The notes: a model not told the origin generated them from the letters alone. DNA of 64,000 bases from Arenimonas metalli CF5-1 (GCF_000747155.1 NZ_AVCK01000017.1:21530-85529), one strand, 5' to 3'; shown: positions 20,853 to 29,782, numbered from the stretch's first letter. Program-made: numbers and translations.

Positions 20853-20917
20853 TGTAGGAGGGTCTTCAGGCCCGAAGCTTTTCGGCGAAAGGCTTCGGGC
20901 CTGAAGGCCCTCCTACA
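20853..20917. repeat. GTAG-type REP hairpin, copy 2 (65 nt)
   Basis: The element has the same 65-base length and head (TGTAGGAGGG) as the copies at 18949 and 29718. The arms differ from perfect pairing at one position that still allows a G-U pair. It lies in the divergent gap between ttcA and the DUF465 gene, so it is not simply a terminator. Confidence 0.85.
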
Positions 20918-20960
20918 AGTCGCGGTGAAGGGTTAAGCTGCGGGCGAACCGGAGATGCCG

Positions 20961-21167
20961 ATGGCCGACGAAGACCTTGCCAGGATTGCCGCGCAGTTGG
21001 TCGAGCTCAAGGTCGAGCACCGCGACCTCGACGAGGTGATCGGCCGGCTCGCCGCCAGCATCGAGGCCGACGAACTGGCCATCAAGCGCCTGAAGAAGCG
21101 CAAGCTCAAGATCAAGGACATGATCGCCGCGCTCGAGAGCCGGCTGATCCCCGACCTCGACGCCTGA
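20961..21167 (+). CDS. DUF465 (YdcH-like) small coiled-coil protein
   Basis: This 68-residue protein is almost entirely helical, with the conserved C-terminal motif AIKRLKKRKLKIKDMIA that marks DUF465/YdcH. I chose the second ATG (20961) because the GGAG ribosome site lies six bases before it and abuts the first ATG (20955). Function is unknown. It converges with plsB, whose stop lies 9 bp on. Confidence 0.83.
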   Translation: MADEDLARIAAQLVELKVEHRDLDEVIGRLAASIEADELAIKRLKKRKLKIKDMIAALESRLIPDLDA

Positions 21168-21176
21168 GCCGCGGGC

Positions 21177-23735
21177 TCAGGCCTCGGTCGAGCCCGTCTT
21201 CGCCGGCAGCGCCTTCTGGGTGCCGGTGGCCCGGCTCACCGCCTCGGGCGAGAGCTTGGAGATGGTGTGGCGCAGGTCGCGGCCCAGCACCACCTTGGCG
21301 TCTTTTTCCCAGACCATCATCGTCTCGTCGAAGTCGAGCTTGCCGTCCGGGCAGATCCAGACCAGCTTGAGCTCGCGCAGCTTCTGGATGAAGCCGCGGA
21401 ACAGCGATTTGTCGAAGAACTCCGGCGCCGCCGGCGCGTACAGCAGGCTCAGGCGCTGCGCGGTCAGCTGGCACAGGGTCTCGAGCTCGCCGGCGCTGAG
21501 CGTGCGCGGGCCGTTCTTGACCAGCGTGGTGATGGCGATGAAGTAGCGCTCGAAGGCCTGCTGCAGGCTGTGCGAGACCACGCGCAGGCGGAACACTTCG
21601 TCGGTCTGTCCCGGGCCGCGCGTGAGGTAGCCGCCCTCGTCCTCGCTGGCGACGCTGAGCAGGCCCTCGGCCACGAACAGGTCCAGCGTGGCGTCCAGAC
21701 GCGCGGCGAATTCCTCCGGCGTCCACGGCAGGAACAGCTCCTCCTGCACGAACGGATAGATCGTGCGGCCCAGCCGCAGCAGGCCCGAGCGGCTCATGCG
21801 GCGGTTGTTCTGGAAGCACAGCGCCACCCAGCTCGCGGCCGCGAACAGGTGCAGCACGTTGTTGCGGAAGTAGCTCTGCAGCACCGCGGTCTCGCCCTCG
21901 ATGCTGATCACGTCGCCCAGCGGGTGCACGGTGCGGGTCAGCACGCCGATCTTCTCGCCGTAGGCGATCATCTCGGCCGGCTCCATCGCCGTCACCGTGA
22001 CGCGGTCGGAATACGGCAGCTTCGCCAGCAGCTTCTTCGACAGCGCCAGCTGGGCCAGCAGGTCGGCCTCGGACATCGCGTGCTTGGGCGTGGCCAGCAG
22101 GGCCAGGGCCAGCAGGTTCACGGGGTTCACGTCGGCGGCGCGGTTGATGTTGACCTGGATCTGCTGGGCCAGCTCGGCCACGGCCGGGTTGATCCAGGTC
22201 GGCTTGTCCTCGGGGTCGGCGCTGCGCTCGCGCCAGTCGGGCGCGTGCCGGGCCAGCACGTCGTCCAGGAAGATCGGCTCGCCGAAGTTCACCGCCACCT
22301 TGCCGTAGTGCTGGCGCAGGATGCCGGCGCCGGCCTTGAGCAGGGCCCAGATGGTTTCCTTTTCCTTGGGCTGGCCGGTCAGCTCGTCGAGGTAGCTCTT
22401 GCCCTCGATCAGCTTCTCGTAGCCGATGTACACCGGCTGGAACACCACCGGCCGCCGCGGCGCGCGCAGGAAGGCCTTGATGGTCATCACGATCATGCCG
22501 CCCTTGGGCTGCAGCAGGCGGCCGGTGCGCGAGCGCCCGCCCTCGATGAAGTACTCGAGCGAGAAGCCTTCGCCGACCAGCTGCGCCACGTATTCGCCCA
22601 GCACCGCGGCGTAGAGCGCATTGCCCTTGATCGAGCGGCGGATGAAGAACGCGCCGCCGCGGCGCAGGATCGGCCCGATCACCGGCATGTTGAGGTTGAT
22701 GCCGGCCACGATGTGCGGCGGCACGATGCCGCGCGTGTACAGCAGGTAGCTCAGCAGCAAGTAGTCCATGTGGCTGCGGTGGCAGGGCACGTAGACCACT
22801 TCATGCCCGGGCGCGACCTGCTTGAGCGTGTCGAGGTGGTTGACGTTGACGCCGTCGTAGATGCGGTTCCAGAAGCCGGTGAGCGCGAACGAGGCCGAGC
22901 GCACCACCGGGTTGGAGTAGTCGGCGGCGATTTCCCAGGCGAAACGATGCGCCTTCTTCCAGGCCTCGAGGTATTCCGTGCCGTCCTTGCGGGCCTGGTC
23001 GGTGATCGACTTGCGAACGGGTTCGGCGTCGAGTACGCGGTCCACCAGCAGGCGGCGGGTGGAGAGGTCGGGCCCGATGACGGCGGTCTTGATGCGGCGG
23101 AAGTGCGCGCGCAGCACGCGGCTGACCTTGCGCACCTGGCGCTCGTGCGGCAGCTCCTCGCCCAGGATTTCCCAGACGCGCACGCCGGGCGAGAACTGCA
23201 CCACGGTGTCGCGGCCGTTGAGCAGGATCGCCAGCAGGCGGCGGAAGCGGCCGACCAGCGCCCAGTTCTCCGAGAACAGCACCGAGAACCAGCCCGACTG
23301 CCGCGCCGGCGCGCGGCCGACGAAGATCGAGACCGGCACCAGCTGCACGTCCTGGTCCGGGTACAGCCGGTGCGCCATCAGCAGGCGCGAGAGGGCGTCG
23401 GAATGGCTGCGGTTCTTGGGCCGCCCGAACAGGCCGGCGCGGCGGCGCGACAGCGCCACGTAGGCGCGCTTGCGGCCGAGCGGGTCGCCCGGCAGCGCCG
23501 CCAGCGGCGAGGGCAGGCCGGCCTCGCGGCAGGCGCGGTCCAGGATCAGGGTGTTCGACAGCCCGTAGGTCTCGATGACGTAGCAGATCGGCCGGTCGAG
23601 GTCGAAAGGCGGGGTGGCGGGCTCGCGGTGGATCTCGATCCAGGGCTGCAGCAGCTTTTCCATGAAGCGCGCCCACAGGGGCGGCTTCGCGGTCGGGCGC
23701 GGCGGCGGGGCGGCCGGGGAGGGCGTGGCGTCCAT
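21177..23735 (-). CDS. plsB: Glycerol-3-phosphate 1-O-acyltransferase PlsB
   Basis: This 852-residue membrane-associated enzyme makes lysophosphatidic acid from glycerol-3-phosphate and acyl-CoA or acyl-ACP, the first step of phospholipid synthesis. The acyltransferase blocks are present: H319-x4-D324 (HRSHMD), RRGGAFFIRRS, FIEGGRSRTGR and VFQPVYIGYEKL. The length is slightly above the E. coli protein (about 807) because of a Pro-rich N-terminus. It lies 14 bp downstream of a lipoprotein gene on the same strand. Confidence 0.95.
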   Translation of the reverse strand: MDATPSPAAPPPRPTAKPPLWARFMEKLLQPWIEIHREPATPPFDLDRPICYVIETYGLSNTLILDRACREAGLPSPLAALPGDPLGRKRAYVALSRRRAGLFGRPKNRSHSDALSRLLMAHRLYPDQDVQLVPVSIFVGRAPARQSGWFSVLFSENWALVGRFRRLLAILLNGRDTVVQFSPGVRVWEILGEELPHERQVRKVSRVLRAHFRRIKTAVIGPDLSTRRLLVDRVLDAEPVRKSITDQARKDGTEYLEAWKKAHRFAWEIAADYSNPVVRSASFALTGFWNRIYDGVNVNHLDTLKQVAPGHEVVYVPCHRSHMDYLLLSYLLYTRGIVPPHIVAGINLNMPVIGPILRRGGAFFIRRSIKGNALYAAVLGEYVAQLVGEGFSLEYFIEGGRSRTGRLLQPKGGMIVMTIKAFLRAPRRPVVFQPVYIGYEKLIEGKSYLDELTGQPKEKETIWALLKAGAGILRQHYGKVAVNFGEPIFLDDVLARHAPDWRERSADPEDKPTWINPAVAELAQQIQVNINRAADVNPVNLLALALLATPKHAMSEADLLAQLALSKKLLAKLPYSDRVTVTAMEPAEMIAYGEKIGVLTRTVHPLGDVISIEGETAVLQSYFRNNVLHLFAAASWVALCFQNNRRMSRSGLLRLGRTIYPFVQEELFLPWTPEEFAARLDATLDLFVAEGLLSVASEDEGGYLTRGPGQTDEVFRLRVVSHSLQQAFERYFIAITTLVKNGPRTLSAGELETLCQLTAQRLSLLYAPAAPEFFDKSLFRGFIQKLRELKLVWICPDGKLDFDETMMVWEKDAKVVLGRDLRHTISKLSPEAVSRATGTQKALPAKTGSTEA

Positions 23736-23749
23736 GGGCGGTCCGTGGC

Positions 23750-24682
23750 TTAGCGGGCGGCGCCGTCGCCGTCGGAGGCCGGCGCGGCCAGGTCGGCGAT
23801 CCCGGCTTCCGCCTCGGCCAGCTCGGCCTCGGCGTCGCGGACGGCATTGGCGCCGTACCAGGCGCCGTCGCGGCGCAGCATCTCCATCTCGAAGGCCACG
23901 GTCTTGCCCTGCAGCGGGTAGCTGACCTTCACGGTGGCGGTGTCGCCCTCGGCGGACACCAGCTCGGCATCGACGCCATCCAGCATGGCGTCCAGGTCCA
24001 GGCCGTACACGCGCAGCAGCGACTTGGTGCCAGCCAGGGCGATGCCGGCCTTTTCCATGGCCGGGCCGTGGGTGAGCGCGCGGGCCTCGGCGAGGGTGGG
24101 CAGCTGCAGCTCACGGGCGGTGTCCACGGCGACGGCGATGGCCTGGCGGCCGCGCTCGCGGTCGGTGAACAGGGCCGGGTCCGCCCAGTCGATCAGCTGG
24201 GTGGCGACTTCGGCGCCGTGCGCCTTCTCGTCCTCGCTCAGCTCGGTGTTGGCCTGGATGGCGGCGGTCAGGAAGATGGTGGCGGTGGCCTGCATCAGCG
24301 GCCACTGGCCGCCGATCTCCTGTTCGAGCCGGGCCAGCTGCTGGTCCAGGTCGCGGGCCAGGTCTTCCTCGGCGCCGGGGGCGAGCAGGCGGGCCATCAG
24401 GCGGTCGTACTTCTCGGCGTCCTCGTCCGAGGCCGGTTCGGCCTCGGCGGCGCGGCGGTCCCAGAGGGCGGCGCTGCGGGCGTGCAGGTCGGGCGGCAGG
24501 CTCAGGTGGCCGTAGCGCACCAGGTCGTTCTGGCGCAGCGCGGCGGCCATGGACTCGACCGCCTCGACCGGGTCGCCGGGCGCGCGCGCCTGGTCGGCCG
24601 GCGTCTCGCGCTTGCAGGCGACCAGCACCAGGGCGAACAACAGCAGGGCGAGCAGGGCCCGCAGGGGCAGTCTTGGGGTCAT
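23750..24682 (-). CDS. Predicted lipoprotein of unknown function
   Basis: This 310-residue protein has a lipoprotein signal peptide ending LVLVAC (C23). The mature part is mostly helical and acidic, with LAAALRQNDLVRYGHLSLP-type helices early and a C-terminal beta-rich segment (DTATVKVSYPLQGKTVAFEMEMLRRDGAWY) that resembles DUF-type nuclear-transport-factor-2-like ends. I do not recognise the family. It sits between pyrF and plsB with short gaps on the same strand, so it is probably co-transcribed with one or both. Confidence 0.72.
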   Translation of the reverse strand: MTPRLPLRALLALLLFALVLVACKRETPADQARAPGDPVEAVESMAAALRQNDLVRYGHLSLPPDLHARSAALWDRRAAEAEPASDEDAEKYDRLMARLLAPGAEEDLARDLDQQLARLEQEIGGQWPLMQATATIFLTAAIQANTELSEDEKAHGAEVATQLIDWADPALFTDRERGRQAIAVAVDTARELQLPTLAEARALTHGPAMEKAGIALAGTKSLLRVYGLDLDAMLDGVDAELVSAEGDTATVKVSYPLQGKTVAFEMEMLRRDGAWYGANAVRDAEAELAEAEAGIADLAAPASDGDGAAR

Positions 24683-24775
24683 GCGGTCAGGCGTCTTGGA
24701 CGGGTCTGGGGCGCTGAATCTAGCAGATCGGGGCTCCGGGCCCGGGGTCGGGCCGGTTTCCCGGCCAGCCCCGCT

Positions 24776-25477
24776 TCAGGCCGCGAAGACCCGGGCGATC
24801 TGGGCCTGGATGGCCTCGGCGGCGGCCGCGGGGTCGGCGGCCTGGCGGATCGGTCGGCCCACGACGATGTGGTCGGCGCCGGCCGCGAAGGCCTGCGGCA
24901 CGTCCACGGTGCGCTTCTGGTCGTCCCCGGCCGGGCCGGCCGGGCGGATGCCAGGGCAGACGATCAGGAAGCCCGGCCCGTTGGCCTGGCGCAGGGCGGC
25001 GGCTTCCTGGCCCGAGGCGATGACACCGTCGCAGCCGGCGGCCCGGGCCGCGGCGGCGCGCTCCAGCACCACCTCGGATGGCTCACGATCGATGCCCAAT
25101 TGCCGAAGATCGCTGCGATCCATCGAGGTCAGCACGGTCACCGCCAGGAGCTTGATATCGCCCTTCTCCTGCGAAGCGGCACGCATCATGCCGTCATGTT
25201 GGCCGTGGATGGTGCAAAACGAGACCGGGTAGCGGGCCAGGCCCCTGATCGTCGCGCCGACGGTGGCCGGCACGTCGTGGAACTTCAGGTCCACGAACAC
25301 CTGCTTGCCCCGCCCGGCCAGCTCCTCCAGCACCCGGAAGTAGTCGCCGCTGGTCAGCAGCTCCATGCCGATCTTGTAGAAGGACACGCTGTCGCCCAGC
25401 CGGTCGACCCAGGCGCGGGCCTCGGCGGCGGTGGAAACGTCGAGGGCGAAGATCAGGCGATCGCGGACGGCGGGCAT
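24776..25477 (-). CDS. pyrF: Orotidine 5'-phosphate decarboxylase
   Basis: This 233-residue TIM-barrel enzyme makes UMP from OMP. The active-site motif [17 protein letters not shown] is intact, together with [13 protein letters not shown] at the start and VCPGIRPAG plus [17 protein letters not shown] near the end. It begins 10 bp after the acid phosphatase gene. Orotate phosphoribosyltransferase (pyrE) is elsewhere in the window, at 56690. Confidence 0.96.
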   Translation of the reverse strand: MPAVRDRLIFALDVSTAAEARAWVDRLGDSVSFYKIGMELLTSGDYFRVLEELAGRGKQVFVDLKFHDVPATVGATIRGLARYPVSFCTIHGQHDGMMRAASQEKGDIKLLAVTVLTSMDRSDLRQLGIDREPSEVVLERAAAARAAGCDGVIASGQEAAALRQANGPGFLIVCPGIRPAGPAGDDQKRTVDVPQAFAAGADHIVVGRPIRQAADPAAAAEAIQAQIARVFAA

Positions 25478-25487
25478 GGGCGTCGGC

Positions 25488-26402
25488 TTACTCGGCGTAG
25501 TCCAGCGCGTCGAGCTTCATCTGGCGGCGCTCGGCCTCGGGCAGGGTCCAGGCGTTGTTGAACAGCGCCGGCTCCCAGCTGCCGTAGGTCGGGTTGGGCA
25601 GCACGAACCAGCGCTCGCCGATCCAGGCGGCGTAGGGCGCCATGGCCTGCTCGCGGCCGGCCGGGGTGTTGGCCGAGATGGTGACCATGTCGCCGATCTG
25701 GTCGCCGAACTGCATCAGCACCCGGTGGCTCTTGGAGACGTGCTTGCGGCGGCAGCCCTTCTCGGAGCCTTCCTGCTCGCAGTCCTCGACGAAGAAGCCC
25801 AGGCCCAGGAACTGGGTGCCGGATTCGATCGGGAAGCCGAGCTCGCGCAGGTTCACCAGGGTCGGCTCCTCGAGGTGCGCCGCGCGGTTGCTCAGGTAGA
25901 ACACGGTGACGCCGCGGGCGGCCGCGGCCTGGGCGAACTCGAGCGCGCCCGGGACCGGCTTGGCCTTCTCTTCGCGCACCCAGGCGTCCCAGGTGACTTC
26001 GTCGTAGAAGGCGCCGTCGCGGACCAGGCGGGCCTGGTAGGGCGAGTTGTCCAGCACGGTCTCGTCGATGTCCACGATCACCGCCGGCGGCAGGCCGTCG
26101 ACCGGCGCCAGGCGCTCGTCCGGGGTCAGCGCGTCCCAGTCCGGCGTCTTCAGCGCGCGGTCGAGCTGGTAGAGCGCGCTGCGGTAGGTCTGGCCGGCCA
26201 GCAGGCGGTATTCCAGCGAAGCCTGCACCCAGGCGACGGCGTTGAGGTTGTCGTTGTGGCCGGGGCCGGCGGCGGGCGCCGGCTGGGCGGTCGGCGCCGG
26301 GGCGGCCGGTGCGGCGACGGGCGCCTCGCGCACGGGCATCGCCTGGCAGGCGGCCAGCGCGAGGGCGAGGGCGGAGACGGCGAGGGTCTTGGTCAGGGTC
26401 AT
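25488..26402 (-). CDS. Lipoprotein e(P4)-family 5'-nucleotidase/acid phosphatase
   Basis: This 304-residue protein starts at the ATG at 26400-26402; the longer frame to 26549 runs through a repeat and was rejected. The lipobox LAAC places the lipidated Cys at C19, followed by an Ala/Pro-rich linker. The class C acid phosphatase motif [11 protein letters not shown] (D111, D113) and later YLSNR are present. Such outer-membrane lipoproteins remove phosphate from nucleotides such as NMN for uptake. A shared operon with pyrF would link nucleotide salvage and synthesis, but this is only positional. Confidence 0.87.
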   Translation of the reverse strand: MTLTKTLAVSALALALAACQAMPVREAPVAAPAAPAPTAQPAPAAGPGHNDNLNAVAWVQASLEYRLLAGQTYRSALYQLDRALKTPDWDALTPDERLAPVDGLPPAVIVDIDETVLDNSPYQARLVRDGAFYDEVTWDAWVREEKAKPVPGALEFAQAAAARGVTVFYLSNRAAHLEEPTLVNLRELGFPIESGTQFLGLGFFVEDCEQEGSEKGCRRKHVSKSHRVLMQFGDQIGDMVTISANTPAGREQAMAPYAAWIGERWFVLPNPTYGSWEPALFNNAWTLPEAERRQMKLDALDYAE

Positions 26403-26485
26403 GGTCGGGCGTCCGTTCGTAATGGCGCGGAGTTTACCGGGGTCGGGTGGTGGGGTCATGACAGGGGGCCAGGAGCGAGCCAGAA

Positions 26486-26572
26486 GAACGGGGTCAGGTC
26501 CACTTCCCCGCTGCCCACCACCCGTGCCTGGGAGCCCGATGCCATTCACGGGAATTGAACCTGACCCCGTTC
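26486..26572. repeat. Inverted repeat of the GGGGTCAG type between rep and the acid phosphatase gene
   Basis: The 24-base arms (26486-26509 and 26549-26572) pair at 21 positions across a 39-base spacer. The outer ends read gaacggggtcagg and cctgaccccgttc. The right arm shares 16 identical bases (gaacctgaccccgttc) with the repeat inside tatB. It fills much of the gap between the rep stop and the acid phosphatase start and may form a REP-type hairpin. Confidence 0.75.
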
Positions 26573-26587
26573 CTTGGACCCCGCTTT

Positions 26588-28570
26588 TCAGCCGTCGCCG
26601 AACAGGGCGGCGATGGCGTCCATGTGGGCGCGGCCGCGCTGCTTCTTCTCCGCGGTCTCGCGCTCCGGGTCGGTGCCGTCGCGGAGCAGGTCGCCCTGCG
26701 GCAGTTCATCGAGGAAGCGGCTCGGCAGCAGGTGGTCGACGCTGCCCCAGCGCTTGATCTCGGCGCTGTGCGAAAGGTACAGGCGCTCCTTGGCGCGGGT
26801 GATGCCGACGTACATCAGGCGGCGCTCTTCCTCGAGGCGGTTCTCCTCGAGGCTGGCCTCGTGCGGCAGGTTGCCGTCCTCGCAGCCGACCACGAAGACG
26901 GCGCGGAACTCCAGGCCCTTCGCCGCATGCAGGCTCATCAGGCGCACGGCGTTGCCGGGCTCGCCGCGGTCGGCGTTCGAGAGCAGGGCCAGCTGCGCGG
27001 CCAGCTCGCCCGGGCCGCCGCCGCGGGCGCCTTCGAACCACGAGGCCAGCTCCTCGAGGTTGGCCTTGCGGCGCAGGAAGCTGGCCTCGTCCTTGCACTG
27101 GCTGCGCACCATCGCCAGCAGGCCGCTCTGCTCGGCCAGCATGGGCACCAGCTCGGCCGGCGTCACTTTCTCGGCGGCGTCGCGCAGCTTGTCGACGATG
27201 CGGCTGAACTCGTCGAGGCCGGCGGCCGCGCGCGGGGTCAGCTGCTTCAGGAAGCCAATCTGCCCGGCCGCCACCGACATCGGCAGGCCGGCCTGCTGCG
27301 CCATCGCCGCGAGCTTCTCGAGCGTGGTCGCGCCGACCTCGCGCTTGGGCGAGGCGATCGCGCGCAGGAAGGCCGCGTCGTTGTCGGGGTTGGCCAGCAC
27401 CTGCAGCCAGCACAGCGCGTCCTTCACCTCGGCGCGGTCGAGGAACTTGGTGCCGCCGGTGAGGTGGTAGGGGATGCGCAGCAGCTGCAGCGCTTTTTCC
27501 AGCGGCCGCGACTGGTGGTTGCCTCGGAACAGGATCGCGAACTCGCCCCAGGGGATTTCCTTGGCCTGGTGCAGGTAGTGGATCTCGGCGGCGACGCGCT
27601 CGGCCTCGTGTTCGTTGTTGGTGCAGGCCCACACCCGCACCGGCTCGCCGTCGCCGTGCTGGCTCCAGAGCTGCTTGAGGTGGGCGTGCGGGTTCTTGGC
27701 GATCAGGGTGTTGGCGCAGCGCAGGATGCGGCTGGTGCAGCGGTAGTTCTGCTCGAGCTTGATGACCTTGAGGTTCGGGTAGTCCTGGCCGAGCAGGTCG
27801 AGGTTCTCGGGCTGGGCGCCGCGCCAGGCGTAGATGCTCTGGTCGTCGTCGCCGACGCAGGTGATGTTGCCCTTGGTGCCGGCCAGCTGGCGCAGCAGCC
27901 GGTACTGGGCGCCGTTGGTGTCCTGGCACTCGTCCACCAGCAGGTAGCGGATGCGCTCGCGCCAGCCGGCGGCGAGGTCGGGGTCGGCTTCCAGCAGGGT
28001 CAGCGGCAGGCGGATCAGGTCGTCGAAATCGACCGCGTTGAAGGCCTGCAGGCGGGCCTGGTAGCGGGCGTAGAGGCCGGCGGCCTCGCGCTCGCGGGCC
28101 GAGCGGGCGGCCTCGGCGGCCTGTTCGGGCGAGAGGGCGTTGTTCTTGGCGGCGCTGATCAGGTTCTGGATCGAGTACAGGGCGTCGTTCTTCAGGCCCG
28201 GCGTGGCCAGGTCCTTGATGATTGCCATCTGGTCGTCGCCGTCGAAGATCGAGAAGCCGCGGCGCAGCTTCGCGCGCTCATGCTCGATCTGCAGGAAGCG
28301 CAGGCCTAGGGAGTGGAAGGTGGTGACCATCAGGCCTTCGGCGGCCTCGCCCTTCACGCGCTTGGCGACGCGCTCGCGCATTTCCCGCGCGGCCTTGTTG
28401 GTGAAGGTGATGGCGGCGATGTGCCGCGCCTCGTGCCGCCCGGTGGCGATCAGGTGGGCGATCTTCTCGGTGATCACCCGCGTCTTGCCGCTGCCCGCAC
28501 CGGCCAGCACGAGCAGGGGGCCGCCGACGTAGGCGACCGCTTCTTTCTGGGGAGGATTAAGGCCATGCAT
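26588..28570 (-). CDS. rep: ATP-dependent DNA helicase Rep
   Basis: This 660-residue UvrD/Rep-family superfamily 1 helicase has Walker A LAGAGSGKTRVIT (about 22-33), TFTNKAAREM, TFHSLGLRFLQ, VDECQDTNGAQY (Walker B), GDDDQSIYAWRGA and MSLHAAKGLEF. The NPPQKEAV N-terminus and the length (E. coli Rep is 673) favour Rep over UvrD. Rep moves 3'-5' on single-stranded DNA and helps restart forks. The start is the ATG at 28568-28570; it faces arfB across a gap filled by a 51-bp inverted repeat. Confidence 0.93.
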   Translation of the reverse strand: MHGLNPPQKEAVAYVGGPLLVLAGAGSGKTRVITEKIAHLIATGRHEARHIAAITFTNKAAREMRERVAKRVKGEAAEGLMVTTFHSLGLRFLQIEHERAKLRRGFSIFDGDDQMAIIKDLATPGLKNDALYSIQNLISAAKNNALSPEQAAEAARSAREREAAGLYARYQARLQAFNAVDFDDLIRLPLTLLEADPDLAAGWRERIRYLLVDECQDTNGAQYRLLRQLAGTKGNITCVGDDDQSIYAWRGAQPENLDLLGQDYPNLKVIKLEQNYRCTSRILRCANTLIAKNPHAHLKQLWSQHGDGEPVRVWACTNNEHEAERVAAEIHYLHQAKEIPWGEFAILFRGNHQSRPLEKALQLLRIPYHLTGGTKFLDRAEVKDALCWLQVLANPDNDAAFLRAIASPKREVGATTLEKLAAMAQQAGLPMSVAAGQIGFLKQLTPRAAAGLDEFSRIVDKLRDAAEKVTPAELVPMLAEQSGLLAMVRSQCKDEASFLRRKANLEELASWFEGARGGGPGELAAQLALLSNADRGEPGNAVRLMSLHAAKGLEFRAVFVVGCEDGNLPHEASLEENRLEEERRLMYVGITRAKERLYLSHSAEIKRWGSVDHLLPSRFLDELPQGDLLRDGTDPERETAEKKQRGRAHMDAIAALFGDG

Positions 28571-28579
28571 GAGGCCGGG

Positions 28580-28690
28580 GATTGTAAAGCGGTACCGGGT
28601 TCATTTTCTTTCTCCGTGAGACTGGCCCGGTTCCGGGGGCCGGACCAGTCTCACGGAGAAAGAAAATGAACCCGGTACCGCTTTACAATC
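28580..28690. repeat. Near-perfect 51-bp inverted repeat filling the rep/arfB divergent intergenic region
   Basis: The left arm 28580-28630 and right arm 28640-28690 are inverted copies with a single mismatch and a 9-base loop (ttccggggg). The repeat ends 10 bases before the rep ATG on one side and 6 bases before the arfB ATG on the other, so both genes carry the same upstream 51 bases. Each outer end contains ctttacaat, which offers a TACAAT -10 box pointing to its own gene. No good -35 is seen. Confidence 0.85.
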
Positions 28691-28695
28691 TGGCG

Positions 28696-29121
28696 ATGCT
28701 GCAGGTCTCTCCTACGCTGGCCATTCCCGACGACGAGCTGGTCGAGCGCTTCGTGCGCTCGAGCGGCCCGGGCGGGCAGAACGTGAACAAGGTCGCCACC
28801 GCGGTCGAGCTGCGCTTCGACGTGGTGAACTCGCCCTCGCTGCCCGAGCCCGTGCGCGCGCGCCTGCTGGCCCGCCGCGACCGCCGCCTGACCGACGAGG
28901 GCGTGCTGGTGCTCAGCGCCCAGCGCTTCCGCACCCAGGACCGCAACCGCGAGGACGCCCGCGAGCGCCTGGCCGCGCTGATCGCCGCCGTGCTGGTGCC
29001 GCCGAAGAAGCGCATCGCCACCAAACCCACCAAGGGCTCGAAGGAGCGCCGGCTCGGCGCCAAGCGCGAGCGCTCCACCGTGAAGCAGCAGCGCCGCAGC
29101 AGCGGCTGGGACAAGGAATGA
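28696..29121 (+). CDS. arfB: Alternative ribosome-rescue factor ArfB (peptidyl-tRNA hydrolase)
   Basis: This 141-residue protein has the catalytic GGQ motif (SSGPGGQNVNKVATAVELRF, GGQ at 26-28) and the basic C-terminal tail KRERSTVKQQRRSSGW, which enters the mRNA channel in ArfB/ICT1 proteins. It releases peptides from ribosomes stalled without a stop codon. I chose the ATG at 28696; an in-frame ATG at 28666 lies inside the inverted repeat. It overlaps the acyltransferase gene by 4 bases (ATGA). Confidence 0.93.
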   Translation: MLQVSPTLAIPDDELVERFVRSSGPGGQNVNKVATAVELRFDVVNSPSLPEPVRARLLARRDRRLTDEGVLVLSAQRFRTQDRNREDARERLAALIAAVLVPPKKRIATKPTKGSKERRLGAKRERSTVKQQRRSSGWDKE

Positions 29122-29705
29122 CCCGCATCCCGGTGATGCCGCCCTCCGCGCCGCGCAACGGCAGCGCCTTCGGCCGCTGGCTGGGCCGCAGCCTGCTGCG
29201 CCTGGGCGGCTGGAGCATCGAAGGCGACTGGCCCGACCTGCCCAAGATCGTGGTGATCGTCGCCCCGCACTCTTCGGGTTGGGATGCGGTCTGGGGGCTG
29301 GCCGCCAAGCTGGCGATGGGCGTGGACATCACTTTCATCGCCAAGGCCGAGCTGTTCCGCGGCCCGCTGGGCTGGCTGCTGCGCAAGTTCGGCGGCCATC
29401 CGGTGGACCGCAGCGCGCCCGGCGGCATCGTCGAACAGACGGCGGCCGAGATCCGCAATGCCGAGCGCATGTGGTTCGTGCTCGCCCCGGAAGGCACCCG
29501 CAAGCGCGTCGAGCGCTGGAAGCCTGGCTTCTGGCGGATTGCCCGCCAGGCCGGTGTTCCAGTGTTCTGCGCCGCCTTCCACTATCCGTCGAAGCAGATC
29601 CTGCTCGACCAGCTGTTCCACCCGGGCGATGACTACGAGGCCGACATGGCCCGCATCCGCGCCATCTACCGGCCGCACATGGGCAAGAACCGCGACACGC
29701 TCTGA
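29118..29705 (+). CDS. PlsC-like lysophospholipid acyltransferase family protein
   Basis: This 195-residue protein has the acyltransferase HX4D motif as H51-SSGW-D56 (APHSSGWD), a hydrophilic second block RGPLGWLLRKFGGHPVDRS, and APEGTRKRVERWKPGFW as the EGTR motif. It is shorter than PlsC and resembles the small glycerol-acyltransferase family seen beside arfB in related genomes. The acyl acceptor is unknown. It is translationally coupled to arfB. Confidence 0.85.
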   Translation: MTRIPVMPPSAPRNGSAFGRWLGRSLLRLGGWSIEGDWPDLPKIVVIVAPHSSGWDAVWGLAAKLAMGVDITFIAKAELFRGPLGWLLRKFGGHPVDRSAPGGIVEQTAAEIRNAERMWFVLAPEGTRKRVERWKPGFWRIARQAGVPVFCAAFHYPSKQILLDQLFHPGDDYEADMARIRAIYRPHMGKNRDTL

Positions 29706-29717
29706 GCCCGGGCTTCC

Positions 29718-29782
29718 TGTAGGAGGGCCTTCAGGCCCGAAGCTGTTCGCCGAAAAGCTTCGGGCCTGAAGGCCCTCCTACA
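29718..29782. repeat. GTAG-type REP hairpin, copy 3 (65 nt)
   Basis: Perfect 27-base inverted arms (29718-29744 and 29756-29782) with the head TGTAGGAGGGCCTTCAGGCC. It lies between the convergent ends of the acyltransferase and LysR genes, where it could also serve as a bidirectional terminator. Confidence 0.85.

Noticed and set aside
24751..24766. ggccgg-tttc-ccggcc hairpin after pyrF as a terminator
   Set aside because: No T-run follows on the minus strand, so termination is not supported.
28666..28695. Earlier ATG for arfB
   Set aside because: It falls within the 51-bp inverted repeat and gives a non-family N-terminus.
18949..29782. GTAG hairpins as a CRISPR array
   Set aside because: The copies are kilobases apart, palindromic over their full length and not separated by uniform spacers.
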